Shown here: piece by piece, positions 26,332-35,491 of the stretch
Layout: each line of letters opens with the position of its first letter
How positions within the stretch are numbered: the first letter of the stretch is position 1
NCBI RefSeq assembly: GCF_008275125.1
Contig: NZ_CP043473.1
Location: forward strand, 1,488,001-1,552,000
Source of the DNA: Chromobacterium paludis
GTDB taxonomy: Bacteria > Pseudomonadota > Gammaproteobacteria > Burkholderiales > Chromobacteriaceae
Direction of reading: 5' to 3'
DNA: 64,000 nt
Made by a program: the position numbers and the translations under genes
The notes under the pieces: generated by a model
The model's database searches: none
The model's input: only the letters and a program-made list of their open reading frames with translations
Told to the model about the DNA's origin: nothing

Positions 26332-27864
26332 TTACATCAGGTTCTGCTCCGCCACATTCAGGTTCAAATCAATCATCTGTTCGCTGCCGTCCTTGTCTTT
26401 GCCCTTCAGGTCCAGACGCGCGCATTCTATGGCGTCCAGATAGGCCGTGGTGATGTCGCCAGTGATGTACTCGCCGTCGAAGCAGGAACTTTCGAACAGT
26501 TTCAACTCTCGATTGACGCTGCTGACCGCGTCTTTCAGCGCATCCAGATCCTGATAGATCACCTCGTCCGCGCCGATCTCGCGCGCGATCTCCCGTTCGT
26601 CGCGGCCGGTGGCCAGCAGCTCGGCGCGGGTGGGCATGTCGATGCCGTAGACGTTGGGAAAGCGCACGGCCGGCGCGGCGGAGGCGAAATACACTTTCTT
26701 GGCGCCGGAGTCGCGCGCCATCTGCACGATCTCCTTGGAGGTGGTGCCGCGCACGATGGAATCATCTACCAAAAGCACATTGCGGCCGGCAAACTCCAGC
26801 GGCACCGGGTTCAGCTTCTGGCGCACCGACTTCCGGCGCACCGCCTGCCCCGGCATGATGAAGGTGCGGCCGATGTAACGGTTCTTGATGAAGCCCTCGC
26901 GGTACGGCAGGCCCAGCGCATTGGCCAGCTGCAGCGCGCTCTGCCGGCTGGAGTCCGGAATGGGAATCACCACGTCGATGTCCAGCCCCGGCAGGTCGCG
27001 GCGGATCTTCTCGGCCAGCATCTCGCCCATGTTCAGGCGGGATTGATAAACCGACACGCCGTCTATCACCGAGTCCGGGCGGGCGAAATACACATACTCG
27101 AACAGGCACGGCGCCAGTCGGGTGTTTTCGGCGCACACCTGGCTGTGCATGTCGCCATCGAAGCTGACATAGACGCACTCTCCGGGCAGCACGTCGCGCA
27201 GCAGCGTGAAGCCGGAACAGTCCAGCGCCACCGATTCGGACGCGAACATGTATTCGGTCTTGCCGTCTGACTCGGTGCAGCCCATCACCAGCGGCCGGAT
27301 GCCGTTAGGATCGCGGAAAGCCACCAGGCCGTAGCCGGCGATCATTGCCACCACCGCGTAAGCGCCCTTGACTCGGCGATGCACGGCGGACACGGCGCCG
27401 AACACCGCATCCACGGTCAATTCCGCCCCCTGCACGCGCTGCGCCAGCTCATGCGCGAACACATTGAGCAGCACCTCGGAGTCCGAGTTGGTGTTGATGT
27501 GCCTCAGATCGTGCCGGTACATCTCCGCCTTCAGCTCCTCGGTATTGGTCAGATTGCCGTTATGCGCCAGCACCAGGCCAAACGGCGAATTGACGTAGAA
27601 CGGCTGCGCCTCGGCCAGGCAGGAGGCCGAGCCGGCCGTCGGGTAGCGCACATGCGCGATGCCGGCATTGCCCAGCAGCGAACGCATATTGCGGGTGCGG
27701 AACACGTCGCGCACCATGCCGCTGCCCTTGTGCATGTGAAAGGTCTTGCCATTGGCGGTGACGATGCCGGCCGCATCCTGTCCGCGGTGTTGCAGCACCT
27801 GCAAGCCGTCGTACAGCAGCTGATTGACCGGAGATTGACCGACCACGCCTAGAATTCCACACAT
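26332..27864 (-). CDS. purF: Amidophosphoribosyltransferase
   Basis: A 510-residue enzyme catalysing the first committed step of purine synthesis, transferring glutamine ammonia to PRPP. The nucleophile Cys2 follows the initiator Met (MCGILGVVG), which is removed. The glutaminase domain occupies about 1-235 and the phosphoribosyltransferase domain the rest, with the PRPP loop at [17 protein letters not shown]. It is last in the folC-dedD-cvpA-purF gene order known from other proteobacteria. A hairpin separates it from cvpA and may reduce readthrough. Confidence 0.97.
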   Translation of the reverse strand: MCGILGVVGQSPVNQLLYDGLQVLQHRGQDAAGIVTANGKTFHMHKGSGMVRDVFRTRNMRSLLGNAGIAHVRYPTAGSASCLAEAQPFYVNSPFGLVLAHNGNLTNTEELKAEMYRHDLRHINTNSDSEVLLNVFAHELAQRVQGAELTVDAVFGAVSAVHRRVKGAYAVVAMIAGYGLVAFRDPNGIRPLVMGCTESDGKTEYMFASESVALDCSGFTLLRDVLPGECVYVSFDGDMHSQVCAENTRLAPCLFEYVYFARPDSVIDGVSVYQSRLNMGEMLAEKIRRDLPGLDIDVVIPIPDSSRQSALQLANALGLPYREGFIKNRYIGRTFIMPGQAVRRKSVRQKLNPVPLEFAGRNVLLVDDSIVRGTTSKEIVQMARDSGAKKVYFASAAPAVRFPNVYGIDMPTRAELLATGRDEREIAREIGADEVIYQDLDALKDAVSSVNRELKLFESSCFDGEYITGDITTAYLDAIECARLDLKGKDKDGSEQMIDLNLNVAEQNLM

Positions 27865-27907
27865 CTTGAATGCCCTCTATCCCTGCTTGCTGAAAAAGGA
27901 AATGCCC

Positions 27908-27958
27908 AAAAGAAAGAGGCGGAATCTTGAAGTGAAAATATCAAGAGATTCCGCCTCT
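27908..27958 (-). terminator. Long hairpin between cvpA and purF
   Basis: On the minus strand AGAGGCGGAATC and GATTCCGCCTCT form a 12-bp stem, extended by TTGA/TCAA past a two-base bulge, then TTTCTTTT follows. It begins five bases after the cvpA stop and lies 44 bases ahead of purF. It looks like a terminator or attenuator inside the operon. Confidence 0.7.
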
Positions 27959-27963
27959 ATCGC

Positions 27964-28479
27964 CTAACTGTCCGGCGCCTGGCCGGGTGAGTCGTAGTGT
28001 AGGTTGTTCGCCATCATGGGCGGCAACCATGGCCTCAGTGACAAAGCCAAAGATTCAAATGGAGCGGCCAACACCGCGTTCCTCCACATCGGTTTCTGGG
28101 GCAGGCTGCTCAAGCCGCCCAACAGCACCATGACCGTGACTAGCACCACGCCGCGCGCCAGGCCGAACATGCCGCCCAACAGGCGATTGATCGCGCCCAG
28201 CCCTATGCTGTCCACCAGTCCGGTCAGCATCACGCGCAGCAAGGCTGTGCCCAGCCAGATCAGGAAAAAGACCAATACGAAGCTCGCCACCATGCGCACG
28301 CCCTCGCCCGGCAGGCTGGCGGGCAAAAAGCCCTCCACCAGGGGAGAAAACTGCTTGGCGCACCAAAAGGCGATCAGCCAGGCGCCCAGGGAGAGCACTT
28401 CCACGATCAGGCCGCGCACCAAGGCCATCAGCACCGAACCGGCGACGATGGCAATGACGATATAGTCGAAGGCGGTCAT
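27964..28479 (-). CDS. cvpA: CvpA family membrane protein
   Basis: A 171-residue inner-membrane protein with four hydrophobic segments (starting FDYIVIAIVAGSVLMALVRG). E. coli CvpA is needed for colicin V production and lies upstream of purF, as here; its basic function is unsettled. It starts five bases after the end of the SPOR-domain gene, so the two are cotranscribed, and a strong hairpin follows before purF. Confidence 0.92.
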   Translation of the reverse strand: MTAFDYIVIAIVAGSVLMALVRGLIVEVLSLGAWLIAFWCAKQFSPLVEGFLPASLPGEGVRMVASFVLVFFLIWLGTALLRVMLTGLVDSIGLGAINRLLGGMFGLARGVVLVTVMVLLGGLSSLPQKPMWRNAVLAAPFESLALSLRPWLPPMMANNLHYDSPGQAPDS

Positions 28480-28484
28480 GGCGG

Positions 28485-29213
28485 CTACTTATTGATGATG
28501 ATGCCGTTGATGCCGGCGCGCGCCAGCTTATGCAGCGCCGCCTGGGCCTCGGCCTGGCTGGCAAACGGTCCCACCCGCACCCGCGTCACTTCGCCCTTGC
28601 TGGTTTCCACCTTGGAGAAGTGGGCCGTCACGCCGATGGACGCGAGCTTGCCGCGCATGGCCTCCACTTTGGCCGGATCGGACAACGCGGCCAGCTGAAT
28701 GATGGACTTGCCGCGGGCCTCGCTCTTGGCCGGATGGCTTTCGGAGTCGAAGCGGCCTTCCAGAATGGCGGCCGGATCGGGCTGCTTGCGCGGCTTGCTT
28801 TCCGGCTTGGGCGCCTCCGGCGTGTGCTTGGGCTCGGACTTGGGTATGGGCTTAGGCTCGGGCTTGCTGCTTGCGGCCGGCTTCTCTTGCGTCTTTTCCG
28901 CTGGCCGCGACGCCTCGTGGGCGGCGGGCGCAGGCGCGGTGATGGACGACAGATTGGCCGGCAGCTCGGTCGCCGAACCGGCGGGCGGCATCGCTTCCGC
29001 AACGACGGGGGAAGCGGCTTTCTTGGCCGAGGCTGGCGCGGAGGCGCCGCCCATGATCTCGATGGATTCGGGTCGCATCTGCTGCTCCGGCAGATGATCC
29101 ACCACTTTCCACAATACGGCGGTGGCGACGGAAACCAGCACCACCGCGCCCACCAGGCGACGGCGGGCGCGCTTTCTCAACAGGATCAGTTCATCGTGGC
29201 TGGACAGTGCCAT
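28485..29213 (-). CDS. SPOR-domain membrane protein (DedD-like)
   Basis: A 242-residue protein with one membrane anchor near residues 20-42 (LVGAVVLVSVATAVLWKVV), a proline, lysine and alanine-rich linker (about 60-160), and a C-terminal SPOR domain (about 165-240: KSIIQLAALSDPAKVEAMRG; RVRVGPFASQAEAQAALHKL). SPOR domains bind denuded septal peptidoglycan, so the protein probably acts at the division site. The position between folC and cvpA is that of DedD in E. coli. Confidence 0.9.
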   Translation of the reverse strand: MALSSHDELILLRKRARRRLVGAVVLVSVATAVLWKVVDHLPEQQMRPESIEIMGGASAPASAKKAASPVVAEAMPPAGSATELPANLSSITAPAPAAHEASRPAEKTQEKPAASSKPEPKPIPKSEPKHTPEAPKPESKPRKQPDPAAILEGRFDSESHPAKSEARGKSIIQLAALSDPAKVEAMRGKLASIGVTAHFSKVETSKGEVTRVRVGPFASQAEAQAALHKLARAGINGIIINK

Positions 29214-29220
29214 GCATTCC

Positions 29221-30489
29221 TCAAACCGGGTGACGCCGGGCCGCTTCCACTTCCGCTACCGTGTGGAATGACCCGAAAACGACGATTCTATCATTGTCGC
29301 CGGCCTGCGATAAGGCGGCCGACCAGGCTTGCGCCACGCTATCATACGATTCGACGTGGGAGACGCCCGCCTGTTTCAGCGCCGCGGCTATCGCAGCGCC
29401 ACTTTGGCCGCGCGGCATGTCCAGCCCGGCCACCAGCCACCGGTCAAACTCTCCCTTGGCCAGCTCGATCACGGCGGCCATGTCTTTGTCCGCCAGCATG
29501 GAGAACACGGCATAGCGCGTTTCCGCGTACGGCAGCTGTTTCAGCGCCGCCGTCATCGCCTTGACCGCGTGCGGATTATGGCCCACGTCCAGCACCACGG
29601 CCGGCCGGCCCGGCAGCACCTGGAAGCGGCCCGGCCACTCCACCTCCACCAGCCCTTGCTTGACCGCGCCGATGCCGACCGGCAGCTTGTCCTTGATCGC
29701 TTCCAGCGCGGCCAGCGCGCCGCAGGCGTTGACCATCTGGTAGCCGCCGCGCAGCGCCGGAATCGGCAAGGCATGGCGAGCATGATCGCCATGGCGGAAG
29801 GACCACTGGTTGTCCATGCGCGTGAAGCCGAAATCGCGGCCGTACAACCGGAGGTCCGCGCCGATGGCCGCGGCGTGCTCCAGCAGCCGCTTGGGCGGCT
29901 CCGCATCGACGCAGATCGCCGGTTTGCCCGCGCGGTAGATGCCGGCCTTCTCGAAACCGATGTCCTCGCGGTTGTCGCCCAGAATCGCCTGGTGGTCCAA
30001 GTCCACGCTGACCACGACGGACACGTCCGGCTCGAAGATATTGACCGCGTCCAGCCGGCCGCCCAGACCCACCTCCAGGATGATCACATCCACTTTCTCG
30101 GCGACAAAGCTATGCACCGCGGCCAGGGTGCCGAATTCGAAGTATGTGAGCGTGGTGTCGCCGCGCGCCGCGTCTATCGCCTCGAAGCTCTGGATGATGC
30201 GCTCGTCGGCGGCGGGCTTGAGATCAATGGCGATGCGCTCGTTGTAACGCAGGATGTGCGGCGAAGTGTAGGCGCCCACCTTGTAGCCGGCGGCGCGCAG
30301 CATGCTGGACAGCATGGCGCAGGTGGAGCCCTTGCCATTGGTGCCAGCCACCATGATCACCGGGCAGGCCGGCTTGAGATTCATCGCGTCGCGCACGCGC
30401 GCAACGCGCGCCAAGCCCATGTCTATCGCGGAGAGGTGCAGGGTTTCCTGCCAGCGCAGCCAATCGTCCAGGGTCTTTTTCGTAGTCAT
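29221..30489 (-). CDS. folC: Bifunctional dihydrofolate/folylpolyglutamate synthase
   Basis: A 422-residue Mur-ligase-like enzyme that adds L-glutamate to dihydropteroate and then further glutamates to reduced folates. The ATP loop VAGTNGKGST is at about 46-55; YTSPH and GLGGRLDAVN follow, and the C-terminal domain carries VLDVGHNPHA. It overlaps the YgfX-like gene upstream by four bases and is seven bases from dedD, so it is inside one operon. Confidence 0.95.
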   Translation of the reverse strand: MTTKKTLDDWLRWQETLHLSAIDMGLARVARVRDAMNLKPACPVIMVAGTNGKGSTCAMLSSMLRAAGYKVGAYTSPHILRYNERIAIDLKPAADERIIQSFEAIDAARGDTTLTYFEFGTLAAVHSFVAEKVDVIILEVGLGGRLDAVNIFEPDVSVVVSVDLDHQAILGDNREDIGFEKAGIYRAGKPAICVDAEPPKRLLEHAAAIGADLRLYGRDFGFTRMDNQWSFRHGDHARHALPIPALRGGYQMVNACGALAALEAIKDKLPVGIGAVKQGLVEVEWPGRFQVLPGRPAVVLDVGHNPHAVKAMTAALKQLPYAETRYAVFSMLADKDMAAVIELAKGEFDRWLVAGLDMPRGQSGAAIAAALKQAGVSHVESYDSVAQAWSAALSQAGDNDRIVVFGSFHTVAEVEAARRHPV

Positions 30490-30947
30490 GGATGGGTTTC
30501 CGTTTGATCGCTAGGCTGGGGCGGCTCAAACCACAGCAGATACACTCTGAGCCGACGCCGCGGCTCGGCGTCCGCGGAGTCAGGCCACAGCATCACGCTG
30601 CGCCGGCGCCCGGCCACGCGCACATTCAATACCGTCAGCACGGGGGTGATGAAACAGTCGTCCAGCACCACGGCCTCTTCGCGCGAGGCCGCGCGGCACA
30701 GAAACAATCGCCCGCGCGGATCGACCTCCAGCCAGGCGGGGAAATCGCCGCGCAGCCAGCCGCCGCCTCGCAGGGCCAGCCATGCCAGCGCCGCGGCGAG
30801 CGGCAGGCTCAGCGCGTAGCGCGACGGCAAATACAGCAAAAGCAGCAGACTGTAAGCCGCCAAGGCGCCCAGCACCAGCGCCAGCCAGCAACGGGAGGGC
30901 CGCAGCGGCACGGCGAACGGCTGCAGCAGCGGCTTGTCCCGTCGCAT
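30486..30947 (-). CDS. YgfX-like small membrane protein
   Basis: A 153-residue protein with two adjacent membrane segments (about 20-60) and a soluble C-terminal half. The tail RSVMLWPDSADAEPRRRLRV resembles the conserved end of YgfX (CptA), which in E. coli is paired with SdhE and has been described as a toxin acting on cell-shape proteins. No SdhE-like partner (RGxxE motif) is adjacent; the upstream neighbour is an unrelated acidic protein. Similarity is by eye only. It overlaps folC by four bases. Confidence 0.6.
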   Translation of the reverse strand: MRRDKPLLQPFAVPLRPSRCWLALVLGALAAYSLLLLLYLPSRYALSLPLAAALAWLALRGGGWLRGDFPAWLEVDPRGRLFLCRAASREEAVVLDDCFITPVLTVLNVRVAGRRRSVMLWPDSADAEPRRRLRVYLLWFEPPQPSDQTETHP

Positions 30948-30953
30948 CGAGGA

Positions 30954-31310
30954 TTACAGCTCGCCTGCCGGGCTATTGGTGATGTCGCTGTCCACGCTGT
31001 CCAGCACCATGGAGTGGATTTCCACGTCGAACCACTCCCAAAACGCCTTCAGCGACAGGTCTTGCGGCCAGCGGCTATCGTCCTCGTCCCAGGAGGCCAG
31101 CTCCATCTTGAACAGTTGCTCGTAGATTTCATCAATGTGGGCCACGCCCTCTTCCGGCTCCACGAACTCCGGCAGCAGCACGGCGGTGCAGTCGCTGCGC
31201 AGACTATCCAACGTCAGATCCACCATGTCGGTGTCGGGCAGTTGGTTCAGCCAATCCAGGAACGGTTGTTTCGGCTTGATCACGGCGACTGCGCGGTCGA
31301 CAAAGTACAT
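30954..31310 (-). CDS. Conserved hypothetical acidic protein
   Basis: A 118-residue cytoplasmic protein, very rich in Asp and Glu (DDSRWPQDLSLKAFWEWFDV). It begins MYFVDRAVAVIKPKQPFLDW. I do not know its function. It lies six bases upstream of the YgfX-like gene and appears to be the first gene of the folC operon here; an AAAGG sequence precedes the start. It diverges from uup. Its strong negative charge and place before a YgfX-like membrane protein raise the question whether the two interact. Confidence 0.8.
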   Translation of the reverse strand: MYFVDRAVAVIKPKQPFLDWLNQLPDTDMVDLTLDSLRSDCTAVLLPEFVEPEEGVAHIDEIYEQLFKMELASWDEDDSRWPQDLSLKAFWEWFDVEIHSMVLDSVDSDITNSPAGEL

Positions 31311-31442
31311 GGCGGGGCCTTTCGGGCAAATGTTGATTCGGCGCGCATTGTAGCAGCCCCAGCGCCGGCAGGCGACCCGTCCGCCACCAGGGGCATCGTG
31401 TTAAACTGGCGGTTATTTTTCCTATCGCAAGACACACAGAAC

Positions 31443-33365
31443 ATGGCTCTGATTACCGTCGAGAAGGCATGCCTCGCCTTCGGACACCACGCGCTGCTGG
31501 ACAATGTAGATTTCGCCCTGGAACCGGGCGAGGCAGTCGGCCTGATCGGCCGCAACGGCGCGGGCAAATCGTCGCTGCTCAAAGGCATCGCCGGAGCGGT
31601 GCAGCTGGACGACGGCCGCATCAACATCAAGGGCGACGTCAAAGTCGCCTACGTGCCGCAGGAGCCGGAATTCGATCCCGAGCACAGCGTGTTCGAAGCC
31701 GTGGCCGAAGGCCTGGGCGACCTGAAGGCCCTGCTCACCGACTACCACAAGGTCACCCAGCAGCTGACTCAGGCCGACGCCGACCACGAGCAGGCGCTCG
31801 CCCGCATGGAAACCATCCAGCACGAGCTGGAAGCGCGCGGCGGCTGGCAGTTCGACGCGCTGATTTCGTCCACGCTGAGCCACCTGGGCCTGAACCCGGA
31901 CGCGCGCATCTCCGACCTGTCCGGCGGCTGGAAAAAGCGGGTGGCGCTGGCGCGCGCGCTGGCGTCCAAGCCGGATGTGCTGCTCCTGGACGAGCCGACC
32001 AACCACTTGGACGTGTCCGCCATCGAATGGCTGGAAGGCCTGATCAAGAGTTTCTCCGGCAGCGTATTGCTGATCACCCACGACCGCCGCTTCCTCGACA
32101 ACGTCGCCACCCGCATCATCGAACTGGACCGCGGCATTCTGCGCAGCTATCCGGGCAGCTTCTCCGCCTACCAGACGCGCAAGGCGGAAGAGTTGGCGAT
32201 TGAAGAGGAGCAGAACCGCGTGTTCGACAAGTTCCACGCCCAGGAAGAAGCGTGGATACGCAAGGGCGTGGAGGCGCGCCGCACCCGCAACGAAGGCCGC
32301 GTGCGCCGGCTGGAGGCCATCCGCCGCGAACGCTCCTCGCGCCGCGAGCGCGTGGGCCAGGTGAACTTCCAGCTGGACGCCGGCGAACGCTCCGGCAAGC
32401 TGGTGGCGGAGCTGGAGCACGTCAGCAAGGGCTTTGGCGACAAGCAACTGATCCGCGATTTCACCAGCCGCATCCTGCGCGGCGACAAGATCGGCCTGAT
32501 CGGGCCCAACGGCGCCGGCAAGACCACGCTGCTGAAGCTGATCCTGGGCGAGCTGGAACCCGATGCCGGCACGGTCAAGCAAGGCACCAAGCTGGAAATC
32601 GCCTACTTCGACCAATTCCGCGAGCAACTGGACGAGGAAACCAGCGTCGCCGACATCATCAGCCAGGGCAATGACTTCGTCGAAATCGGCGGCGTGAAGA
32701 AGCATGTGATGAGCTATCTGGAGGACTTCCTGTTCTCGCCGCAACGCGCCCGCAGCCCGGTGCGCTCGCTGTCCGGCGGCGAGCGCAACCGCCTGCTGCT
32801 GGCCCGCCTGTTCACCCGCCCGGCCAATGTGCTGGTGCTGGACGAGCCGACCAACGATCTGGACATTGACACCCTGGAATTGCTGGAAGACGTGATCGCT
32901 CAGTACAGCGGCACCGTGTTCTTGGTCAGCCACGACCGCGCCTTCCTCGACAATGTAGTAACCCAGGTCATCGCCTTCGAGGGCGCGGGCAAGCTGGAGG
33001 AATACCCTGGCGGCTACCAGGACTGGCTGGACGCCAAAAAACGCATGGCCGAATACGCCCCGGCGGAAAAAGCCAAACCGGCCGCCCCGGCTGCGGAAGC
33101 GCCGCGCCAGGACAAGCCCAAGGCCGCGCGCAACAAGCTGTCCTACAACGAAACCCGCGAACTGGCGGCGCTGCCGGACCAGATCAGCGCGCTGGAGGCC
33201 GAGCAGGCCGAGCTGAACCAGCGTCTGCTGGACCCCAACTGCTATCGCGACACGCCCAAGGAAGCCATCGCCTGGCAGCAGCGCGTGGAGGCCATCGACG
33301 AACTGCTGTTGGACAAGCTGGCGCGCTGGGAAGAACTGGAAGCCGCTCAGCAACGGTTGCGCTAA
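31443..33365 (+). CDS. uup: ABC-F ATPase Uup
   Basis: A 640-residue soluble protein with two ABC domains and no membrane part. Walker A sequences are GRNGAGKSS (about 36-44) and GPNGAGKTT (about 355); signatures are LSGGWKKR and LSGGERNR; Walker B regions end DEPTNHLD and DEPTNDLD. A charged linker follows the first domain, and a C-terminal coiled coil (about 565-640) is the mark of Uup. ABC-F proteins act on the ribosome; Uup is linked to DNA-branch processing and transposon excision in E. coli. The true start is 31443; open frame further upstream is antisense to the divergent gene. Confidence 0.94.
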   Translation: MALITVEKACLAFGHHALLDNVDFALEPGEAVGLIGRNGAGKSSLLKGIAGAVQLDDGRINIKGDVKVAYVPQEPEFDPEHSVFEAVAEGLGDLKALLTDYHKVTQQLTQADADHEQALARMETIQHELEARGGWQFDALISSTLSHLGLNPDARISDLSGGWKKRVALARALASKPDVLLLDEPTNHLDVSAIEWLEGLIKSFSGSVLLITHDRRFLDNVATRIIELDRGILRSYPGSFSAYQTRKAEELAIEEEQNRVFDKFHAQEEAWIRKGVEARRTRNEGRVRRLEAIRRERSSRRERVGQVNFQLDAGERSGKLVAELEHVSKGFGDKQLIRDFTSRILRGDKIGLIGPNGAGKTTLLKLILGELEPDAGTVKQGTKLEIAYFDQFREQLDEETSVADIISQGNDFVEIGGVKKHVMSYLEDFLFSPQRARSPVRSLSGGERNRLLLARLFTRPANVLVLDEPTNDLDIDTLELLEDVIAQYSGTVFLVSHDRAFLDNVVTQVIAFEGAGKLEEYPGGYQDWLDAKKRMAEYAPAEKAKPAAPAAEAPRQDKPKAARNKLSYNETRELAALPDQISALEAEQAELNQRLLDPNCYRDTPKEAIAWQQRVEAIDELLLDKLARWEELEAAQQRLR

Positions 33366-33371
33366 GCCTTG

Positions 33372-33399
33372 GCGGGCCGGGACGCGGCGCCCGGCCCGC
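33372..33399. terminator. GC hairpin after uup
   Basis: GCGGGCCGGG and CCCGGCCCGC form a perfect 10-bp stem six bases after the uup stop. There is no T-run, so termination here would need help or the hairpin only stabilises the 3' end. Confidence 0.5.
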
Positions 33400-33522
33400 A
33401 ATACGCCTTTGCTCGCTGCCCTGCATGGGCTAAACCGGTAGAAAGGCTTACCGCAAGGCGCGGTTCCAGTGACGCGCCGCGCAAGCCTGTCCAAACAAGA
33501 CTCCAGCTAAGGGCTCAAGAAC

Positions 33523-34338
33523 ATGACGCTCGCTTGCGCCAAAACCTGCCGCAAGCGCAGTGCGCAGTGGTGGCGAAAACTCAGCCAAGTCGCGGCAATC
33601 GCGCTGATTTTCGAATCGACTCAAGCCGCGCCGTTGCGTGCCTGCGCCTCCGAGATCGACATCCCGCCCTTTGTTTTCACCGCATCTTCCGGTTTTGCCG
33701 GCGGCTCGCAGGACACCGGCCTGGCCATCAATGTGTTGCAGCGCGCGCTGCGCCGCGCCGGGCAGGAACCCGCCATCGTGGAGCGCCTGCCTTGGCGTCG
33801 CTGCCAGGAGAGCGTGGCTTACGGTCAGCGCGATGTGGCCATCAATGTGCCGGGGCAGGAGCTGGACCCCAAGCGATTTCTGCCTACGGAAGCCTATGCC
33901 CAGGTGCATCACCTATATTTTTACTCGGCGAAGCGCCACCCCAAAGGTCCGCCGCTCAAATCTCTGGCCGACCTCCAGCACTACATGGTATGCGGACTGT
34001 TGGGCAGCCATTTGGACGCCTTCGGCTTGGCGCCGGACCACCAGGACACCGGCTCCAAGAACGAGCGCAGCGCCATACTGAAAGTGGCGGAAGGCCGTTG
34101 CGATATTTTCATCGAAATCAAGGAAGTGGTGGAAAGCCTGTCCGCGCACGATGCCGCGCTGCGCGACTTGTTCAACCTGCCCTCCGTCCGCCGGGCCGAC
34201 CTGCCCGGCGAAACGCCGACGGGTTTGCATTTCGAATTCAGCCGCCAGCTGTCCAACGGCCCCAGCCTGCAACGCTCGTTCAACGCCACCATCCGCGAAC
34301 TGATCCGCAATAATGAGATGCGCCGCATGACGCCTTGA
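33523..34338 (+). CDS. Periplasmic solute-binding-like protein (orphan)
   Basis: A 271-residue protein with an N-terminal hydrophobic export segment (about 18-35, ending TQAAP). The mature part has the pattern of the other orphan binding proteins: IDIPPFVFTASSGF, then LPWRRCQESVAYGQRDVAIN. Two extra cysteines (CRKRS region and CASE) are unusual. The ligand is unknown. No transporter genes flank it; uup lies upstream and another binding protein converges from downstream. Confidence 0.75.
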   Translation: MTLACAKTCRKRSAQWWRKLSQVAAIALIFESTQAAPLRACASEIDIPPFVFTASSGFAGGSQDTGLAINVLQRALRRAGQEPAIVERLPWRRCQESVAYGQRDVAINVPGQELDPKRFLPTEAYAQVHHLYFYSAKRHPKGPPLKSLADLQHYMVCGLLGSHLDAFGLAPDHQDTGSKNERSAILKVAEGRCDIFIEIKEVVESLSAHDAALRDLFNLPSVRRADLPGETPTGLHFEFSRQLSNGPSLQRSFNATIRELIRNNEMRRMTP

Positions 34339-34344
34339 GGCCGC

Positions 34345-35331
34345 TCACTTGCCGAATACGGTTTTGGAGGCGACCGGCATCAGTTTGTCCACATTCAATC
34401 GCGTGGCCACCAGGATCGGCACCAGGATTTCCCGCGCAGGCTTGCTGCCATGCAGATAGCCGATCAATGCTTCCGCGGCCGAGCTTCCCATCAGATAAGG
34501 CTGCTGCATGCCCACCGCGACCAAGTCGCCATTCTTGAGCAGGCGGGAGACCTCGGGCATCGCATCAAACGAAACCAGCATCACCTGCTTGCGCTTGCCG
34601 GCCTCGCGCAAGGCGCGCATCGCGCCGTCCACCGGCTGATCGGTTTCGATGAAGAAGCCGCGGACGTCGGGATGCGCGGCCAGCACATCCTTGGTGTAGC
34701 GATAGGTTTCCGCCGCGGAATAATCCTTCATCTGCTTAAGCGCCACCTCGGCCGGAAAGCCGGCGTCCGTCATCGCGTCGCGAAAGCCATTGCTGCGGTC
34801 TTGCCCGTTCTTGCGGGAGAGTTCGATCGTGATCATCGCGTAGACGCCATTTGCCTTGCGCGCCTTGAGCGCCGCAGCCAGCTCTGCGCCTACGTCGTAC
34901 GCCCCGCGATAGTTGTCTGATTTGACGAAGCTGACATAGTCCCCGCCATTGGTGCCGATGTCGGCGATGGCGACGGGAATGCCGGCTTTTTTAGCCGCGG
35001 CCAGCGCTTCCTCCGCCGTCTGGGAGTTGGTTGGCGAAATCACGATGCCGGCAGCCTTACGCTCAATGGCTTGGCGCACATTGGCCAGCTGCGCGTCTCC
35101 GCTCAGTTTGCTGTCAAGCTCGCTAAACGTGTAGCCATTGGCATCGGCCACGGATTTGACGCCCTTGCCCACGGTATCCCAGAATGGCAGATCGGCCTTG
35201 GCCGTGATGTACACGATCTCGGCCGCGCCGCTGGAGGCGGACGCCATGCAGGCCGCCGCCATGCAGATCAAACCGCTTGCGCGGCGCACGCGGGATGCCC
35301 AGGCAGCCCGGAAGGCAGAAACTCCTAGCAC
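34345..35331 (-). CDS. Periplasmic sugar-binding-type protein (Peripla_BP_4, orphan)
   Basis: A 328-residue secreted protein: signal peptide to about residue 37 (cut near SGAAE), then a type I periplasmic binding fold like RbsB (IVYITAKADLPFWDTVGKGV; IERKAAGIVISPTNSQTAEE; VSFDAMPEVSRLLKNGDLVA). The family binds sugars, or in some cases autoinducer-2 and other small molecules. No ABC permease or ATPase is linked, so it may serve a chemoreceptor or a distant transporter. It converges with the orphan protein at 33523, six bases apart. Confidence 0.82.
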   Translation of the reverse strand: MLGVSAFRAAWASRVRRASGLICMAAACMASASSGAAEIVYITAKADLPFWDTVGKGVKSVADANGYTFSELDSKLSGDAQLANVRQAIERKAAGIVISPTNSQTAEEALAAAKKAGIPVAIADIGTNGGDYVSFVKSDNYRGAYDVGAELAAALKARKANGVYAMITIELSRKNGQDRSNGFRDAMTDAGFPAEVALKQMKDYSAAETYRYTKDVLAAHPDVRGFFIETDQPVDGAMRALREAGKRKQVMLVSFDAMPEVSRLLKNGDLVAVGMQQPYLMGSSAAEALIGYLHGSKPAREILVPILVATRLNVDKLMPVASKTVFGK

Positions 35332-35491
35332 AATGACTCCCCTTTCTTCTGACGATTCGGCATGGTTTTCCCTTATTGTAGATAGCCAGCCCGACTTTCA
35401 AATCGCCCTGTGCGCAGGATTTCATTCATGCCGAAACTTTATTTAAAATAAGATGGTCATTCCATGGCATGGAACAAGGGAGTACGCGATT

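Noticed and set aside
31422..33494. 690-codon open frame on the minus strand
   Set aside because: It is antisense to uup, whose ATP-binding motifs are all intact on the plus strand.
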